DNA from: Methylobacterium sp. J-030
GTDB lineage: Bacteria; Pseudomonadota; Alphaproteobacteria; Rhizobiales; Beijerinckiaceae
Assembly (NCBI RefSeq): GCF_022829545.1
Contig: NZ_JAKSYM010000351.1
Location: forward strand, 86,235-150,234
DNA: 64,000 bases
Direction: 5' to 3'
The translations under genes and the position numbers were made by a program. This document shows, one piece after another, positions 49,748-58,345 of this stretch. Position 1 is the first letter of the stretch, and every line of letters begins with the position of its first letter. The notes beneath the pieces were generated by a model. The model was not told the origin of the DNA, ran no database searches, and saw nothing but the letters and a program-made list of their open reading frames with translations.

Positions 49748-49757
49748 TTTCAAATTT
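49748..49757 (+). promoter_or_regulatory. Candidate LysR-linked motif upstream of second tautomerase gene
   Basis: TTTCAAATTT with similar flanks (GT-G/A-G-T before, T/A-C-x-x-A-A-C after) to the site at 48697. It lies in the divergent gap between the LysR gene and the tautomerase gene, 80 bases before the latter's start. Confidence 0.45.
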
Positions 49758-49837
49758 TCAGAACGATGGTGCCGCGATAGACCGGTCGGGTCAAGCCGGT
49801 CGAGACCCGACGGGACCTGCCAGGGGATACCATTTCC

Positions 49838-50233
49838 ATGCCTCTCGTTCGTATTTCACTGATCAAGGGCAAGTCATCGGAGCACATCCGGGCGATTTCG
49901 GATGGCGTCCATCGCGGCCTGATGGAGGCCTATGGCGCGCCGGCCGACGATCGCTTCCAGCTCGTCCACCAGCACGCGCCAGACGAGCTGATCTACGATC
50001 CGGACTACCTGGGTCTCCATCGCACCGACGATCTCGTGATCATCAACATCGTGGCCGGGAACTGGCGCGAGACGCCGCAGAAGAAGGCGCTCTACCGGGC
50101 AATCACCGACAACCTCGTGGCGAATCCCGGGCTGCGCCCGGAGGACGTGCTGATCGTCCTCTCGCCGAACGGGCGCGACGAGTGGTCCTTCGGCAACGGC
50201 CTCGCATCCTACGTCGAGGATGACGCAGCCTGA
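49838..50233 (+). CDS. Tautomerase-superfamily protein, malonate semialdehyde decarboxylase-like (131 aa)
   Basis: Begins M-P-L-V, so Pro1 is catalytic after Met removal. The layout (ADDRFQLVHQHAPDELIYDP, GLHRTDDLVIINIVAG and DEWSFGNGLASYV) matches the tautomerase branch that contains malonate semialdehyde decarboxylase, including Asp37 in ADDRFQ. The two Arg residues that I recall at positions 73 and 75 of that enzyme read Gly and Trp here, with Arg at 76, so the same reaction is doubtful. It is divergent from LysR and 50 bases before an SDR gene in the same direction. Confidence 0.82.
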   Translation: MPLVRISLIKGKSSEHIRAISDGVHRGLMEAYGAPADDRFQLVHQHAPDELIYDPDYLGLHRTDDLVIINIVAGNWRETPQKKALYRAITDNLVANPGLRPEDVLIVLSPNGRDEWSFGNGLASYVEDDAA

Positions 50234-50283
50234 CGGTCTCGCGAGCGCGCCGCCGGACATCCCCAGCACAGGCAGGAGATCGC

Positions 50284-51048
50284 ATGAGCATCCTCGTCAC
50301 CGGCGCGACGTCGGGCTTCGGCCTCGCGATCGCGCGGCGCTTCGCACGGACCGGCCACAAAGTCGTCGCGGCCGGGCGCCGCCGGGAGCGGCTCCAGGCG
50401 CTCGCCGATGAACTCGGCACCCAGACGGTCCACACCCTCGCACTCGACGTCCGGGACAGGCGGGCGGTCGAGGACGCCGTCGCCGGCCTTCCCGCGGCCT
50501 ATGCGGCCATCGACGTGCTGGTCAACAATGCCGGCCTCGCCGTCGGGCTCGAACCCGCGCAGGCGGCGGACCTCGACGGCTGGGAGGCGATGGTCGACAC
50601 CAACGTCAAGGGCCTGATGTACGTGACCCACGCGGTGCTGCCGGGGATGGTCGCGCGCGATACCGGCCACATCGTCAACATCGGATCGACGGCGGCGAGC
50701 TACCCGTATCCGGGCGGCAACGTCTATGGGGCCACCAAGGCGTTCGTCCGGCAGCTGTCGCTGAACCTGCGCGCCGATCTCGTCGGCACGCGGGTGCGCG
50801 TCACGCAGATCGATCCGGGCCTCGTCGGCGGCACCGAGTTCTCCAACGTGCGGTTCCGCGGCGACGACACCCGTGCCGCGGGCGTCTACGACGGCGCCGA
50901 CGCGCTCACGCCCGAGGATGTCGCCGACACGGTGTTCTGGGCCGCCACCCGACCCGCCCGCGTGAACATCAACGTCATCGAGCTCATGCCGGTCAGCCAA
51001 GCCTTCGGCCCGCTCGTCGTGCACCGCGGCGACCGGGGCGGCCGCTGA
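50284..51048 (+). CDS. ydfG: SDR oxidoreductase, YdfG-like 3-hydroxy acid/serine dehydrogenase (254 aa)
   Basis: A classical short-chain dehydrogenase. The cofactor loop is TGATSGFG (6-13), NNAG is at 81-84, and the catalytic residues are S135 (IVNIGSTAA), Y148 and K152 (VYGATKAF). The R at about 32-34 favours NADP. The end (NVIELMPVSQAFGPLVVHR) matches the YdfG group, which oxidises serine and 3-hydroxy acids or reduces malonic semialdehyde. It lies just downstream of the tautomerase gene and upstream of a D-serine dehydratase gene, which suggests a serine or malonic-semialdehyde link. Confidence 0.88.
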   Translation: MSILVTGATSGFGLAIARRFARTGHKVVAAGRRRERLQALADELGTQTVHTLALDVRDRRAVEDAVAGLPAAYAAIDVLVNNAGLAVGLEPAQAADLDGWEAMVDTNVKGLMYVTHAVLPGMVARDTGHIVNIGSTAASYPYPGGNVYGATKAFVRQLSLNLRADLVGTRVRVTQIDPGLVGGTEFSNVRFRGDDTRAAGVYDGADALTPEDVADTVFWAATRPARVNINVIELMPVSQAFGPLVVHRGDRGGR

Positions 51049-51136
51049 GCCCCGGAAGAGGGGCGCGGCGGCGAACGATCCGTGGCAGGACCATCGGGGA
51101 CCGCCCGCGCGACCGACAACCGCCCACGAGGATGCC

Positions 51137-52420
51137 ATGACCGTCACCCTGCCGCGCGAGACCTCCGGCGATGGCGCGATCCCCGCGGCCGTACGGCGGG
51201 CCGAACCGGTCGTCTGGCGCAATCCGCACCGGAAGGATGCCGCATCGGTGCTGGCCGCGTCGGCATTCTCCGAGGCGGACATGCACGGTGCAGAGGCGCG
51301 CTGGCGGCGCTTCGATCCGCTCCTGGCCCAGCTGTTCGAAGGTACGGAGGACGGCCGGATCGACTCGCCGTTGCTGCCCGTCGCGTCCGATCTCGCACGG
51401 ACCCTGCTCGGCGATGCGCCCGGTTCGGTCTGGGTCAAGGCCGATCACGACCTGCCGGTCACCGGCTGCATCAAGGCGCGCGGCGGGGTCTACGAGGTCC
51501 TGGCCTATGCCGAGACGCTGGCCGCGGCGGCGGGGCTCCTGCGGCCCCGCCTGTCCTACGCAGCCTTCGCGTCCGGCGCCTTCCGCGATCTCTTTGCCCG
51601 GCACACGGTCGCGGTCGGCAGTACCGGCAATCTCGGCTTCAGCGTCGGCGTGATGGGCCGCGCCCTCGGCTTCCAGGTCGAGGTGCACATGTCCCACGAC
51701 GCCAAGGCCTGGAAGAAGCAGCGCCTCCGCGATCTCGGCGCGCGCGTGGTCGAGCATCCGGGGGATTACGGGCGCGCTGTGGCGGCGGCGCGGGACGCTT
51801 TCCGGGATCGCGCCGACGCGCATTTCGTCGACGACGAGGATTCGGTCGACCTGTTCCTCGGCTACGCGGCGGCGGCACTCGACCTGCAGCGCCAGCTCGC
51901 GGCAGCCGGGATCGCGGTCGATGCGGCGCACCCACTCTACGTCTACCTCCCCTGCGGTGTCGGCGGCGCGCCGGGGGGCGTGGCCTTCGGCCTGACTCTG
52001 CTGTTCGGCGACGCGGTGCGGCCGGTCTTCGTGGAGCCGGTGGCCTCGCCGTGCATGCTCGTGCAGCTCGCGGCCGGGCTCGACCGGCCCGTCAGTGTCT
52101 ACGAGGCCGGGCTCGACAACCGGACGGCGGCCGATGGGCTGGCGGTGGCGAGCGCCTCCCTGCTGGTCGCCCGGACCGTCGGCGCGCTCATCGACGCGGT
52201 GGTGACCGTCCCCGACGCGGAGCTGTTCCACTGGCTGCGGGTGCTCTGGACCGGCGCGGGGCTGCGCCTCGAACCCTCCGCGGCCTCCGGCTTCGCCGCC
52301 CTCCACCGGTTTCGCGCGGAGGGGCCGCCGGCGGACGAGGCGGCCACCCATGTGGTCTGGACCACGGGGGGCGCGCATCTGCCGGACGCGGAATTCGAGG
52401 CCGCCCTGGCCCGCGCCTGA
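51137..52420 (+). CDS. dsdA: D-serine ammonia-lyase (D-serine dehydratase) (427 aa)
   Basis: A PLP fold-type II enzyme that converts D-serine to pyruvate and ammonia. The PLP lysine is K113 in VTGCIKARGGVYE. The phosphate-binding loop is VAVGSTGNLGFSVGVMGRAL. Further marks are VEVHMSHDAKAWKKQRLRDL and YLPCGVGGAPGGVAFGLTLL, characteristic of DsdA. Length is close to the E. coli enzyme (442). ATG at 51137 follows GAGGATGCC. It lies downstream of the SDR gene in the same direction, with an 88-base gap, so it may be co-transcribed. No dsdC-type regulator is adjacent. Confidence 0.93.
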   Translation: MTVTLPRETSGDGAIPAAVRRAEPVVWRNPHRKDAASVLAASAFSEADMHGAEARWRRFDPLLAQLFEGTEDGRIDSPLLPVASDLARTLLGDAPGSVWVKADHDLPVTGCIKARGGVYEVLAYAETLAAAAGLLRPRLSYAAFASGAFRDLFARHTVAVGSTGNLGFSVGVMGRALGFQVEVHMSHDAKAWKKQRLRDLGARVVEHPGDYGRAVAAARDAFRDRADAHFVDDEDSVDLFLGYAAAALDLQRQLAAAGIAVDAAHPLYVYLPCGVGGAPGGVAFGLTLLFGDAVRPVFVEPVASPCMLVQLAAGLDRPVSVYEAGLDNRTAADGLAVASASLLVARTVGALIDAVVTVPDAELFHWLRVLWTGAGLRLEPSAASGFAALHRFRAEGPPADEAATHVVWTTGGAHLPDAEFEAALARA

Positions 52421-52602
52421 TCCGGCACAGGCTGCCACCCCCACCCCTTTGCCGGCACCGTCGTCCCGGCGGGCGGAGCGGGGCGCTCCGAGGTCGCGCC
52501 CGACCCCAGGCCATGGCGCTGCGCCCGGCATCTCGGCCGGCGCGATATCCGCCAGAAGATCCGGGCGGAGATCGTTTCAGGCCGAGGCCGGTTCCGGAGC
52601 GG

Positions 52603-53613
52603 TCACCGGTCCAGGTCCAGGATGGCGGCGGCGAACAGGTCCGGCGCCTCCTGGGGCGCGTTGTGGCCGACGCCGTTCAGCACCGTCGTGCGGCGCAGCT
52701 GCGTGAAATGCGGGGCTGCCGTCCCTGGAGGTTCCGGCGGATCGACGCCTTCGTCGGCACCTTCCAGCACGATCGTCGGGACCGTGATCCGCGGGCTCCC
52801 GGAGAGTTGCCGCTCGATCGGCTCCAGCGCGGGATCGCCCGGCACCTCGCCGATGCGGAAGCGGTAGGAGTGCAGCGCCACGGTCACGAAATCGGGGTTC
52901 TCGAACGCCGCGGCGGTCCGGGCGAAGGTCGCATCGTCGAAGGCCCAGGTCGGCGAGAAGTCGTGCCACAGATAGCGGCAGAACCCGGCGGGATCGTTCG
53001 AGAAGGCCGTCCTGCCGCGCTGCGCGTTCAAGTACCAGTAGAACCAATGACGGCGCTCGAACGCGGCGTCACGCGGCGTCAGGAAATCCACGCGATTCTG
53101 GATGTTGTAGCCGGGGCCGCCGCTGCTGACGAGGCCGCTGACCCGTTCGGGATGGAGCGCCGCCACCACGCACGCCGCGCGGGCGCCCCAGTCGAAGCCG
53201 GCAAGCGTCGCCTTGCGGAGGTCGAGCGCGTCGAGGAGGGCGAGGAGGTCGTTGCCCAGCGCAGCCTGCTGGCCGACCCGCGGGATGGCGGCCTCGATGA
53301 ACCGGGTGGGTCCGTAGCCGCGCAGGTAGGGCACGATCACGCGCCGGCCCGCCCTCGTCAGAACGGGTGCGACCGCCGCGTAGGCATGGACGTCGTAGGG
53401 AAAGCCGTGGAGTAGGATCACCGGATCCCCGTCCGGCGGGCCGGACTCGCGATAGGCCACATCGAGGACGCCTGCCCTGATGCGCCGGATGGCCGGATCG
53501 CCTGTTGGATCGCCTGCCGGATCGGGCGCGGCGTCGGCGCGCACCGGGATCAGATCGCTGGCGGCCGCCCCGGCCAGGGCGGCCACGACATCGCGGCGAC
53601 GAAACGATACCAT
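52603..53613 (-). CDS. Alpha/beta hydrolase with Asp nucleophile and Tat-like leader (336 aa)
   Basis: The nucleophile elbow reads AGFDWGARAACV with D141, as in epoxide hydrolases and haloalkane/haloacetate dehalogenases, not Ser as in esterases. HGFPYDVHAYAAVAP carries the oxyanion motif (HGFP) and NGVGHNAPQEAP the catalytic His. An N-terminal RRRDVVAALAGAAASDLI segment before ADA is a Tat-type leader, so the protein is probably periplasmic. Length is normal. It is the sole gene between convergent dsdA and the trxB operon; a second exported relative lies at 62269. Confidence 0.87.
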   Translation of the reverse strand: MVSFRRRDVVAALAGAAASDLIPVRADAAPDPAGDPTGDPAIRRIRAGVLDVAYRESGPPDGDPVILLHGFPYDVHAYAAVAPVLTRAGRRVIVPYLRGYGPTRFIEAAIPRVGQQAALGNDLLALLDALDLRKATLAGFDWGARAACVVAALHPERVSGLVSSGGPGYNIQNRVDFLTPRDAAFERRHWFYWYLNAQRGRTAFSNDPAGFCRYLWHDFSPTWAFDDATFARTAAAFENPDFVTVALHSYRFRIGEVPGDPALEPIERQLSGSPRITVPTIVLEGADEGVDPPEPPGTAAPHFTQLRRTTVLNGVGHNAPQEAPDLFAAAILDLDR

Positions 53614-53650
53614 GCGGCCACTCCTTCGGGCTCGACGGTCCGCAGCGGGA

Positions 53651-54655
53651 TCAGGCGTAGGCGCCGATCATCGCGCGCGTGCTCCGTTCCTCGGCCCGGA
53701 CCGCGGGATCCGCGGCGTGGTCGGCCAGGAATTTCTCCGCCTCCAGGGCCGCCATGCAGCCCATCCCGGCGGCCACGACCGCCTGCCGATAGACGCTCTC
53801 CGCGCAGTCGCCAGCCCCGAAGAATCCCGGGATCGAGGTCCTGGTGGACCACGGGGAGATCCGGATGTAGCCGCCGGCCTCCATCTCGACCTGTCCTCGA
53901 AAGAGTGCCGTCGCGGGATCGTGCCCGATGGCGACGAAGACGCCGTCGGCCGCCAGATCGCGGGTGTCGCCGGTCCCGACCTCGCGCAGCCGCACGCCCG
54001 TGACCGCCTTCACGGGCTCGTCCCGGCCGAGGATCTCCTCGACCACGTGGTTCCAGACGACCGCGATCCTGGGATGGGCCGCAAGCCGGTCCTGCAGGAT
54101 CGGCTCCGCCCGGAAGCGGTCGCGCCGATGGACCACGGTCACCTTCGCGGCGAGGTTGGCGAGGTAGAGCGCCTCCTCGACGGCGGTGTTGCCGCCGCCC
54201 ACGACCACGACCTCCTTGCCGCGGTAGAAGAAGCCGTCGCAGGTCGCACAGGCCGAGACCCCGGCGCCGTTGAACGCCAATTCGGAGGGCAGCCCGAGCC
54301 AGCGGGCCTGTGCCCCGGTGGCGGCAACGAGCGTGTCGGCGCGATAGGTGTCGCCGCTGTCGCCGGCGGCCTCGAACGGCCGCCTGGAGAGATCGACGGA
54401 GACGATGGTGTCGGAGAGGATCCGGGTTCCGACATGCTCGGCCTGCGCCCGCATCTGCTCGACGAGGTCCGGGCCCTGGATCGCGCGCGCGAAGCCCGGA
54501 TAGTTCTCGACCTCCGTGGTGATGGTGAGCTGTCCGCCGGGCTGAAGCCCGGTCACCAGGAGAGGCTGCAGGTTCGCCCGCGCGCCGTAGATCGCGGCCG
54601 TGTAGCCGGCCGGACCGGCGCCGACGATCAGGAGTTTCGTCCGATGAACCGTCAT
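53651..54655 (-). CDS. trxB: Thioredoxin-disulfide reductase (334 aa)
   Basis: A two-domain flavoprotein. The FAD loop is GAGPAGYTAAIYGARANL (12-29), the redox pair is C136-A-T-C139 (SACATCDGFF), and the NADPH loop is GGGNTAVEEALYLANLA with HRRDRFRA behind it. The C-terminal FAD contact is FFGAGDCAESVYRQAVVAAG. This is the low-Mr thioredoxin reductase layout. Its ATG overlaps the stop of a GntR gene (ATGA), so it is co-regulated with the divergent dctA-thioredoxin/CGSC genes and probably reduces the thioredoxin domain encoded at 56900. The housekeeping trxB may be elsewhere. Confidence 0.94.
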   Translation of the reverse strand: MTVHRTKLLIVGAGPAGYTAAIYGARANLQPLLVTGLQPGGQLTITTEVENYPGFARAIQGPDLVEQMRAQAEHVGTRILSDTIVSVDLSRRPFEAAGDSGDTYRADTLVAATGAQARWLGLPSELAFNGAGVSACATCDGFFYRGKEVVVVGGGNTAVEEALYLANLAAKVTVVHRRDRFRAEPILQDRLAAHPRIAVVWNHVVEEILGRDEPVKAVTGVRLREVGTGDTRDLAADGVFVAIGHDPATALFRGQVEMEAGGYIRISPWSTRTSIPGFFGAGDCAESVYRQAVVAAGMGCMAALEAEKFLADHAADPAVRAEERSTRAMIGAYA

Positions 54656-55350
54656 GTGCGCTCCGAGGGGTGGGATCGACGGCGCGAGCGCCTGGTGGTC
54701 TTGGCGTCCTGAAAGAGGAATTCGGTCGCGAGCCTCTCGACGATGCGGACATGCGTGGAGAGCTGGGTCTCGGCCTCCGAAAGCCGCCCCGTCACGGCGA
54801 GGTCGATGATGCGGCGGTGCTGCTCGACGGCCGCCCGCATGCGCGCGCGTTCGCGCGGCAGCCTGTGGCGCAGGGCGCCGACCTGATCGGCGATCCCGCG
54901 ATAGGCCCGGGTGAGCAGCGCATTGTCCGCCGCCGCGATCAGAGCCTCGTGGAACGCGCCGTCCATCGCCTCGGCCCGTGCGAGATCGTCGTCCTCCACC
55001 GCCAGGGCGCCCCCGGACAGGGGAACCGAGACGGCGGCGACCAGAACGTCCGGATCGCGGGCGGCAGCGATGCGCAGCGCACCCAGCTCGAGCACGGCCC
55101 GCATCTCGCAGATGCGCCGCACGTCGGCGGCATCCAGGCTCATCACGAAGGTCCCGCTCTGCGGGCGCACCACGACGAGATCGTCCTGCGCGAGGCGAGC
55201 GAGCGCCTCCCGCACGGGCGTCCGGCTGATCTGAAGCTCGTCGGCCAGGGCCCGGTCCGACAGCCGCTCCCCTAAGGCGAAGCGGCCGCTGACGATGGCC
55301 TCACGGATGAGCGCCTCAGCACGGAGGCTCAGATTGTCGATGTCCGTCAT
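54652..55350 (-). CDS. GntR-family regulator, FCD type (232 aa)
   Basis: Winged helix-turn-helix GERLSDRALADELQISRTPV followed by EALARLAQDDLVVVRPQSGT, then the FCD domain (DADDVRRICEMRAVLELGAL-like start, later AMDGAFHEALIAAADNALLT and EQHRRIIDLAVTGRLSEAET with conserved His). The C-terminus is basic (RRSRRRSHPSERT). The ATG at 55350 starts the conserved helix; an upstream open stretch runs through the operator sites and is not coding. It is first in the GntR-trxB operon and divergent from dctA, with two palindromic sites in between that it very likely binds. Confidence 0.93.
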   Translation of the reverse strand: MTDIDNLSLRAEALIREAIVSGRFALGERLSDRALADELQISRTPVREALARLAQDDLVVVRPQSGTFVMSLDAADVRRICEMRAVLELGALRIAAARDPDVLVAAVSVPLSGGALAVEDDDLARAEAMDGAFHEALIAAADNALLTRAYRGIADQVGALRHRLPRERARMRAAVEQHRRIIDLAVTGRLSEAETQLSTHVRIVERLATEFLFQDAKTTRRSRRRSHPSERT

Positions 55351-55366
55351 AACTGGAATATCAGTT
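55351..55366. promoter_or_regulatory. Palindromic operator, proximal copy
   Basis: AACTGGAATATCAGTT: ACTG and CAGT arms around an AT-rich centre. It begins directly next to the GntR ATG. An almost identical site lies 41 bases away. Confidence 0.75.
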
Positions 55367-55391
55367 AATCGCTGTTGCGCGTCAACATGCA

Positions 55392-55407
55392 AACTGGCAT
55401 ATCAGTT
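55392..55407. promoter_or_regulatory. Palindromic operator, distal copy
   Basis: AACTGGCATATCAGTT differs from the proximal copy in one base. Centre-to-centre spacing of 41 bp (about four helix turns) would place two dimers on one DNA face. It lies 40 bases before the dctA start. Confidence 0.75.
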
Positions 55408-55446
55408 GAGCACAGAAGCGCGCGATACCACCGAGCGGGGGTTCTC

Positions 55447-56841
55447 ATGCTGCACGCGATCCGACGCACATCCTCCAATCTGACTCTGCAGGTCGTCGTC
55501 GCGCTCTGCGCCGGAGTGGCCCTGGGCATGCTCTGGCCCGGCTTCGCAGTCTCCCTGCAGGCGCTGAGCGACACGTTCATCAAGCTGATCAAGATGGTGA
55601 TCCCGCCGATCGCCTTCCTGACGATTGTCATCGGCATCGCGGAGGTCAGCGACCTTAGGAAGGTCGGCCGCATCGGCGGGAGCGCGCTCCTCTATTTCGA
55701 AGTCGCGTCCACGCTGGCGCTGATCATTGGCCTGATCGTCGTGAATCTCGTCCGGCCCGGCGACGGATTTGACAGGAGCCGCGTCGGCTCGGCGGCGGTC
55801 GATGTCACCAAATACGCGAGCGCGTCGGCCGACCGGTACATGCTGGATCTGCTGTCGAACATCGTACCGGACAATGCCGTCGCCGCGTTCGCCAAGGCTG
55901 ATCTGCTTCAGATCGTGTTCTTCGCCATCGCATTCGGCTGCGCGGCCGTCCTGATCGGCGAGCGGGCGAAGCCGTTCGTGGTGGTGGCGCAGGCCGCCAA
56001 CGACATCCTGTTCCAGCTCGTGGCCCTGATCATGCGCCTCGCGCCGCTGGGCGCGTTCGGCGCCATGGCGTTCACGGTGGGCCGCTACGGCCTCGGCTCG
56101 GTGCTCGTCCTCGGGCACATGCTCCTGAGCGTCTACCTGACCTGCGCGCTGTTCGTCGGGGTGGTGCTGGGGGCGATCGCCCGCGCCTACGGGTTCAGCC
56201 TCGTCCGGTTCATCCGTTACATCGGCGCGGAGGTTCTGGTCGTCTTCGGCACCTGCTCCTCCGAGAGCGTGCTGCCGCGCCTCATGACCAAGCTCCAGCG
56301 CCTCGGATGCTCGAAGTCGAGCGTCGGCCTCGTGCTGCCGGTGGGCTACTCGTTCAACGCCGATGGAACGGCGATCTACCTGTCGATGGCGTCGCTGTTC
56401 ATCGCGCAGGCCTACGGGATCGACATGAGCTTCGGCCAGCAGCTCGGCCTGCTCCTGCTCCTGCTCGTGACGTCCAAGGGCTCGGGTTCGGTGGCCGGCT
56501 CCGGCTTCGTCGTGCTCGCCGCGACGCTCTCGGCAACGCATGTCCTGCCGGTCGAAGGCCTGCTGCTGATCATCGGCATCGACCGCTTCATGTCCGAGGC
56601 GCGGTCGGTCACCAACATCATCGGCAACAGTCTCGCGACGGTCGTCGTCGCGAAGATGAGCGGCGAGTTCGACCCGGTCGCGGCCGAGGCGGCCTACGCC
56701 GAGGCCTTCGGGCCGGATATCCCCTTTCAGCAGGGGCGGTCGCGCCGTTCGACTGCCGCCTCGGCGCCGGTCGAAGGCCCGGCCGCCCGCGGCGACCGGA
56801 CGGCAACCCTGACCGAGAGCACGTGGGAACAGCGTCTCTGA
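55447..56841 (+). CDS. dctA: DctA-type dicarboxylate:cation symporter (464 aa)
   Basis: A glutamate/C4-dicarboxylate transporter-family (DAACS) carrier with eight helices and two re-entrant loops. Visible are LIKMVIPPIAFLTIVIGIAE, the serine-rich hairpin GTCSSESVLPRLMTKL, the helix with GYSFNADGTAIYLSM and the cation-site segment RFMSEARSVTNIIGNSLATV. The gene opens the thioredoxin/CGSC operon and is divergent from the GntR gene, so it probably imports the acid that this system handles, a C4-dicarboxylate or similar. The C-terminal Arg/Ser-rich tail is longer than usual. ATG at 55447 follows GCGGGGG. Confidence 0.93.
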   Translation: MLHAIRRTSSNLTLQVVVALCAGVALGMLWPGFAVSLQALSDTFIKLIKMVIPPIAFLTIVIGIAEVSDLRKVGRIGGSALLYFEVASTLALIIGLIVVNLVRPGDGFDRSRVGSAAVDVTKYASASADRYMLDLLSNIVPDNAVAAFAKADLLQIVFFAIAFGCAAVLIGERAKPFVVVAQAANDILFQLVALIMRLAPLGAFGAMAFTVGRYGLGSVLVLGHMLLSVYLTCALFVGVVLGAIARAYGFSLVRFIRYIGAEVLVVFGTCSSESVLPRLMTKLQRLGCSKSSVGLVLPVGYSFNADGTAIYLSMASLFIAQAYGIDMSFGQQLGLLLLLLVTSKGSGSVAGSGFVVLAATLSATHVLPVEGLLLIIGIDRFMSEARSVTNIIGNSLATVVVAKMSGEFDPVAAEAAYAEAFGPDIPFQQGRSRRSTAASAPVEGPAARGDRTATLTESTWEQRL

Positions 56842-56899
56842 GCCGCCGGGCTCATCGGCACCACCCTTCGAAAGTCTGGTTCCATCAAGGAGAGAGGCC

Positions 56900-58345
56900 G
56901 TGAACACGCATGTGAGACAGGGCGATCAGCTCGTCATCTTCGTCAAACACGGATGCGAGACGTGTCAGATGCTGGAGGACGTCGTCGGGCGCATCGCCGG
57001 CGCCGTGCCGACCCGCGTCTACACGCAGGACGATCCGGGCTTTCCCTCCAGCGTCGCGGCGATCGACGACACGTCGCTGGAGCAGTCCTTCGCCTTCGAC
57101 ATCGAGGCGGTGCCGACGCTCGTCCGCCTCAAGGACGGTCAGGAGGTGGCGCGCACCTTCGGCTGGCACCGCGGCGACTGGCAGGACATGACCGGTCTCG
57201 GCGATCTCGGGACGGATCTTCCCGCGATGCGTCCCGGATGCGGCTCGAAGTCCCGGGAGCCCGGCGTGCACGACGTGCTGCGGGCCAGGTACGGACGGGT
57301 CGATGTCCAGTCGCGGCCGATCCAGCTCGGCGCCTGGGACGACGAATTCGAGGCCACCTACGACCGGGGCTGGAGTGACGGCCTCCCGGTCGTCCCACCG
57401 ACCGACGCGCGCATCCTCCGCATGCTCGATGGCACGTCGCGAAAGGCCAACGAGGTCATCGGCGAGGTGCCCCCCAACCTTTCGCCGATCACCGTGGAGA
57501 AGGTCGCCATCAACGCCGTGATGGCCGGCTGCCGCCCCGAATACATGCCGGTCGTCCTGGCGGCGCTGGAGGCGGCGCTCGACCCGCTGTTCACGATGCA
57601 CGGTCTGCTGTGCACCACGTGCTTCTCCGGGCCGATCGTCGTGGTGAACGGGCCGATCGCCCGCGAGATCGGCATGAACTCTGGCATCAACTGCCTGGGC
57701 CAGGGCAACCGCGCCAACGCGACGATCGGCCGGGCGCTGCAGCTGATCATCCGCAACGTCGGCGGCGGTCGACCGGGCGAGCTCGATCGGGCGGTCCTCG
57801 GCGGCCCCGGGAAGTACACGTTCTGCTTCGCCGAGGACGAGTCGGATCCGACTTGGCAACCGCTCGCCGTCGCCCGCGGCGTGGCGGCCGGCAAGAATGC
57901 GGTGACGCTGTTCCAGGGCGACGGCATCCAGGGCTTCCTCGACCAGCGCTCCCGGACGCCGGAGGAGCTGACCAAGTCCCTGGCCATGTCGCTGCTCGCG
58001 GTCGGCCATTACAAGCTGTGCGAATTCACCAACGCGATGCTCGTCCTCGTCCCCGAGCACTACGCCATCTTCCGGGATGCCGGATGGGACCGGGCCCGGA
58101 TCACCGCGGAATTGCACAGGGCCATGATCCGCCCCGGCGCGGACGTGATCCAGGGCGCCCACGGAGTCGGCGAAGGCATCGCCGTCAGCCGCCGGAACGA
58201 GATGGTCAACAAGTTCTGGCCCGAGGGGCTCCTCATCGTCCAGGCGGGCGGTCAGGCGGGGCTGTTCTCCGCCATCTGCGCCGGCTGGACCGGAGGACGC
58301 TTCCGCACCGAGTCCCAACCCGTTACCCGGGAGATTGTGCTGTGA
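56900..58345 (+). CDS. Fusion of thioredoxin-like domain with a large domain that pairs with UGSC-type proteins (481 aa)
   Basis: Residues 1-105 form a thioredoxin-like fold with a redox pair C19-E-T-C22 (VKHGCETCQML) and the cis-Pro region AVPTLVRLKDG. The following ~370 residues are a distinct domain I cannot tie to a well-known enzyme. It has Gly-rich and Cys-containing stretches (GLLCTTCFSGPIVVVNGPIA, INCLGQGNRANATIGRALQL and AICAGWTGGRF). The gene overlaps the start of a CGSC-motif gene (GTGA) and follows dctA by 58 bases. A redox enzyme supplied by the neighbouring trxB is likely; the reaction is unknown. Confidence 0.75.
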   Translation: MNTHVRQGDQLVIFVKHGCETCQMLEDVVGRIAGAVPTRVYTQDDPGFPSSVAAIDDTSLEQSFAFDIEAVPTLVRLKDGQEVARTFGWHRGDWQDMTGLGDLGTDLPAMRPGCGSKSREPGVHDVLRARYGRVDVQSRPIQLGAWDDEFEATYDRGWSDGLPVVPPTDARILRMLDGTSRKANEVIGEVPPNLSPITVEKVAINAVMAGCRPEYMPVVLAALEAALDPLFTMHGLLCTTCFSGPIVVVNGPIAREIGMNSGINCLGQGNRANATIGRALQLIIRNVGGGRPGELDRAVLGGPGKYTFCFAEDESDPTWQPLAVARGVAAGKNAVTLFQGDGIQGFLDQRSRTPEELTKSLAMSLLAVGHYKLCEFTNAMLVLVPEHYAIFRDAGWDRARITAELHRAMIRPGADVIQGAHGVGEGIAVSRRNEMVNKFWPEGLLIVQAGGQAGLFSAICAGWTGGRFRTESQPVTREIVL

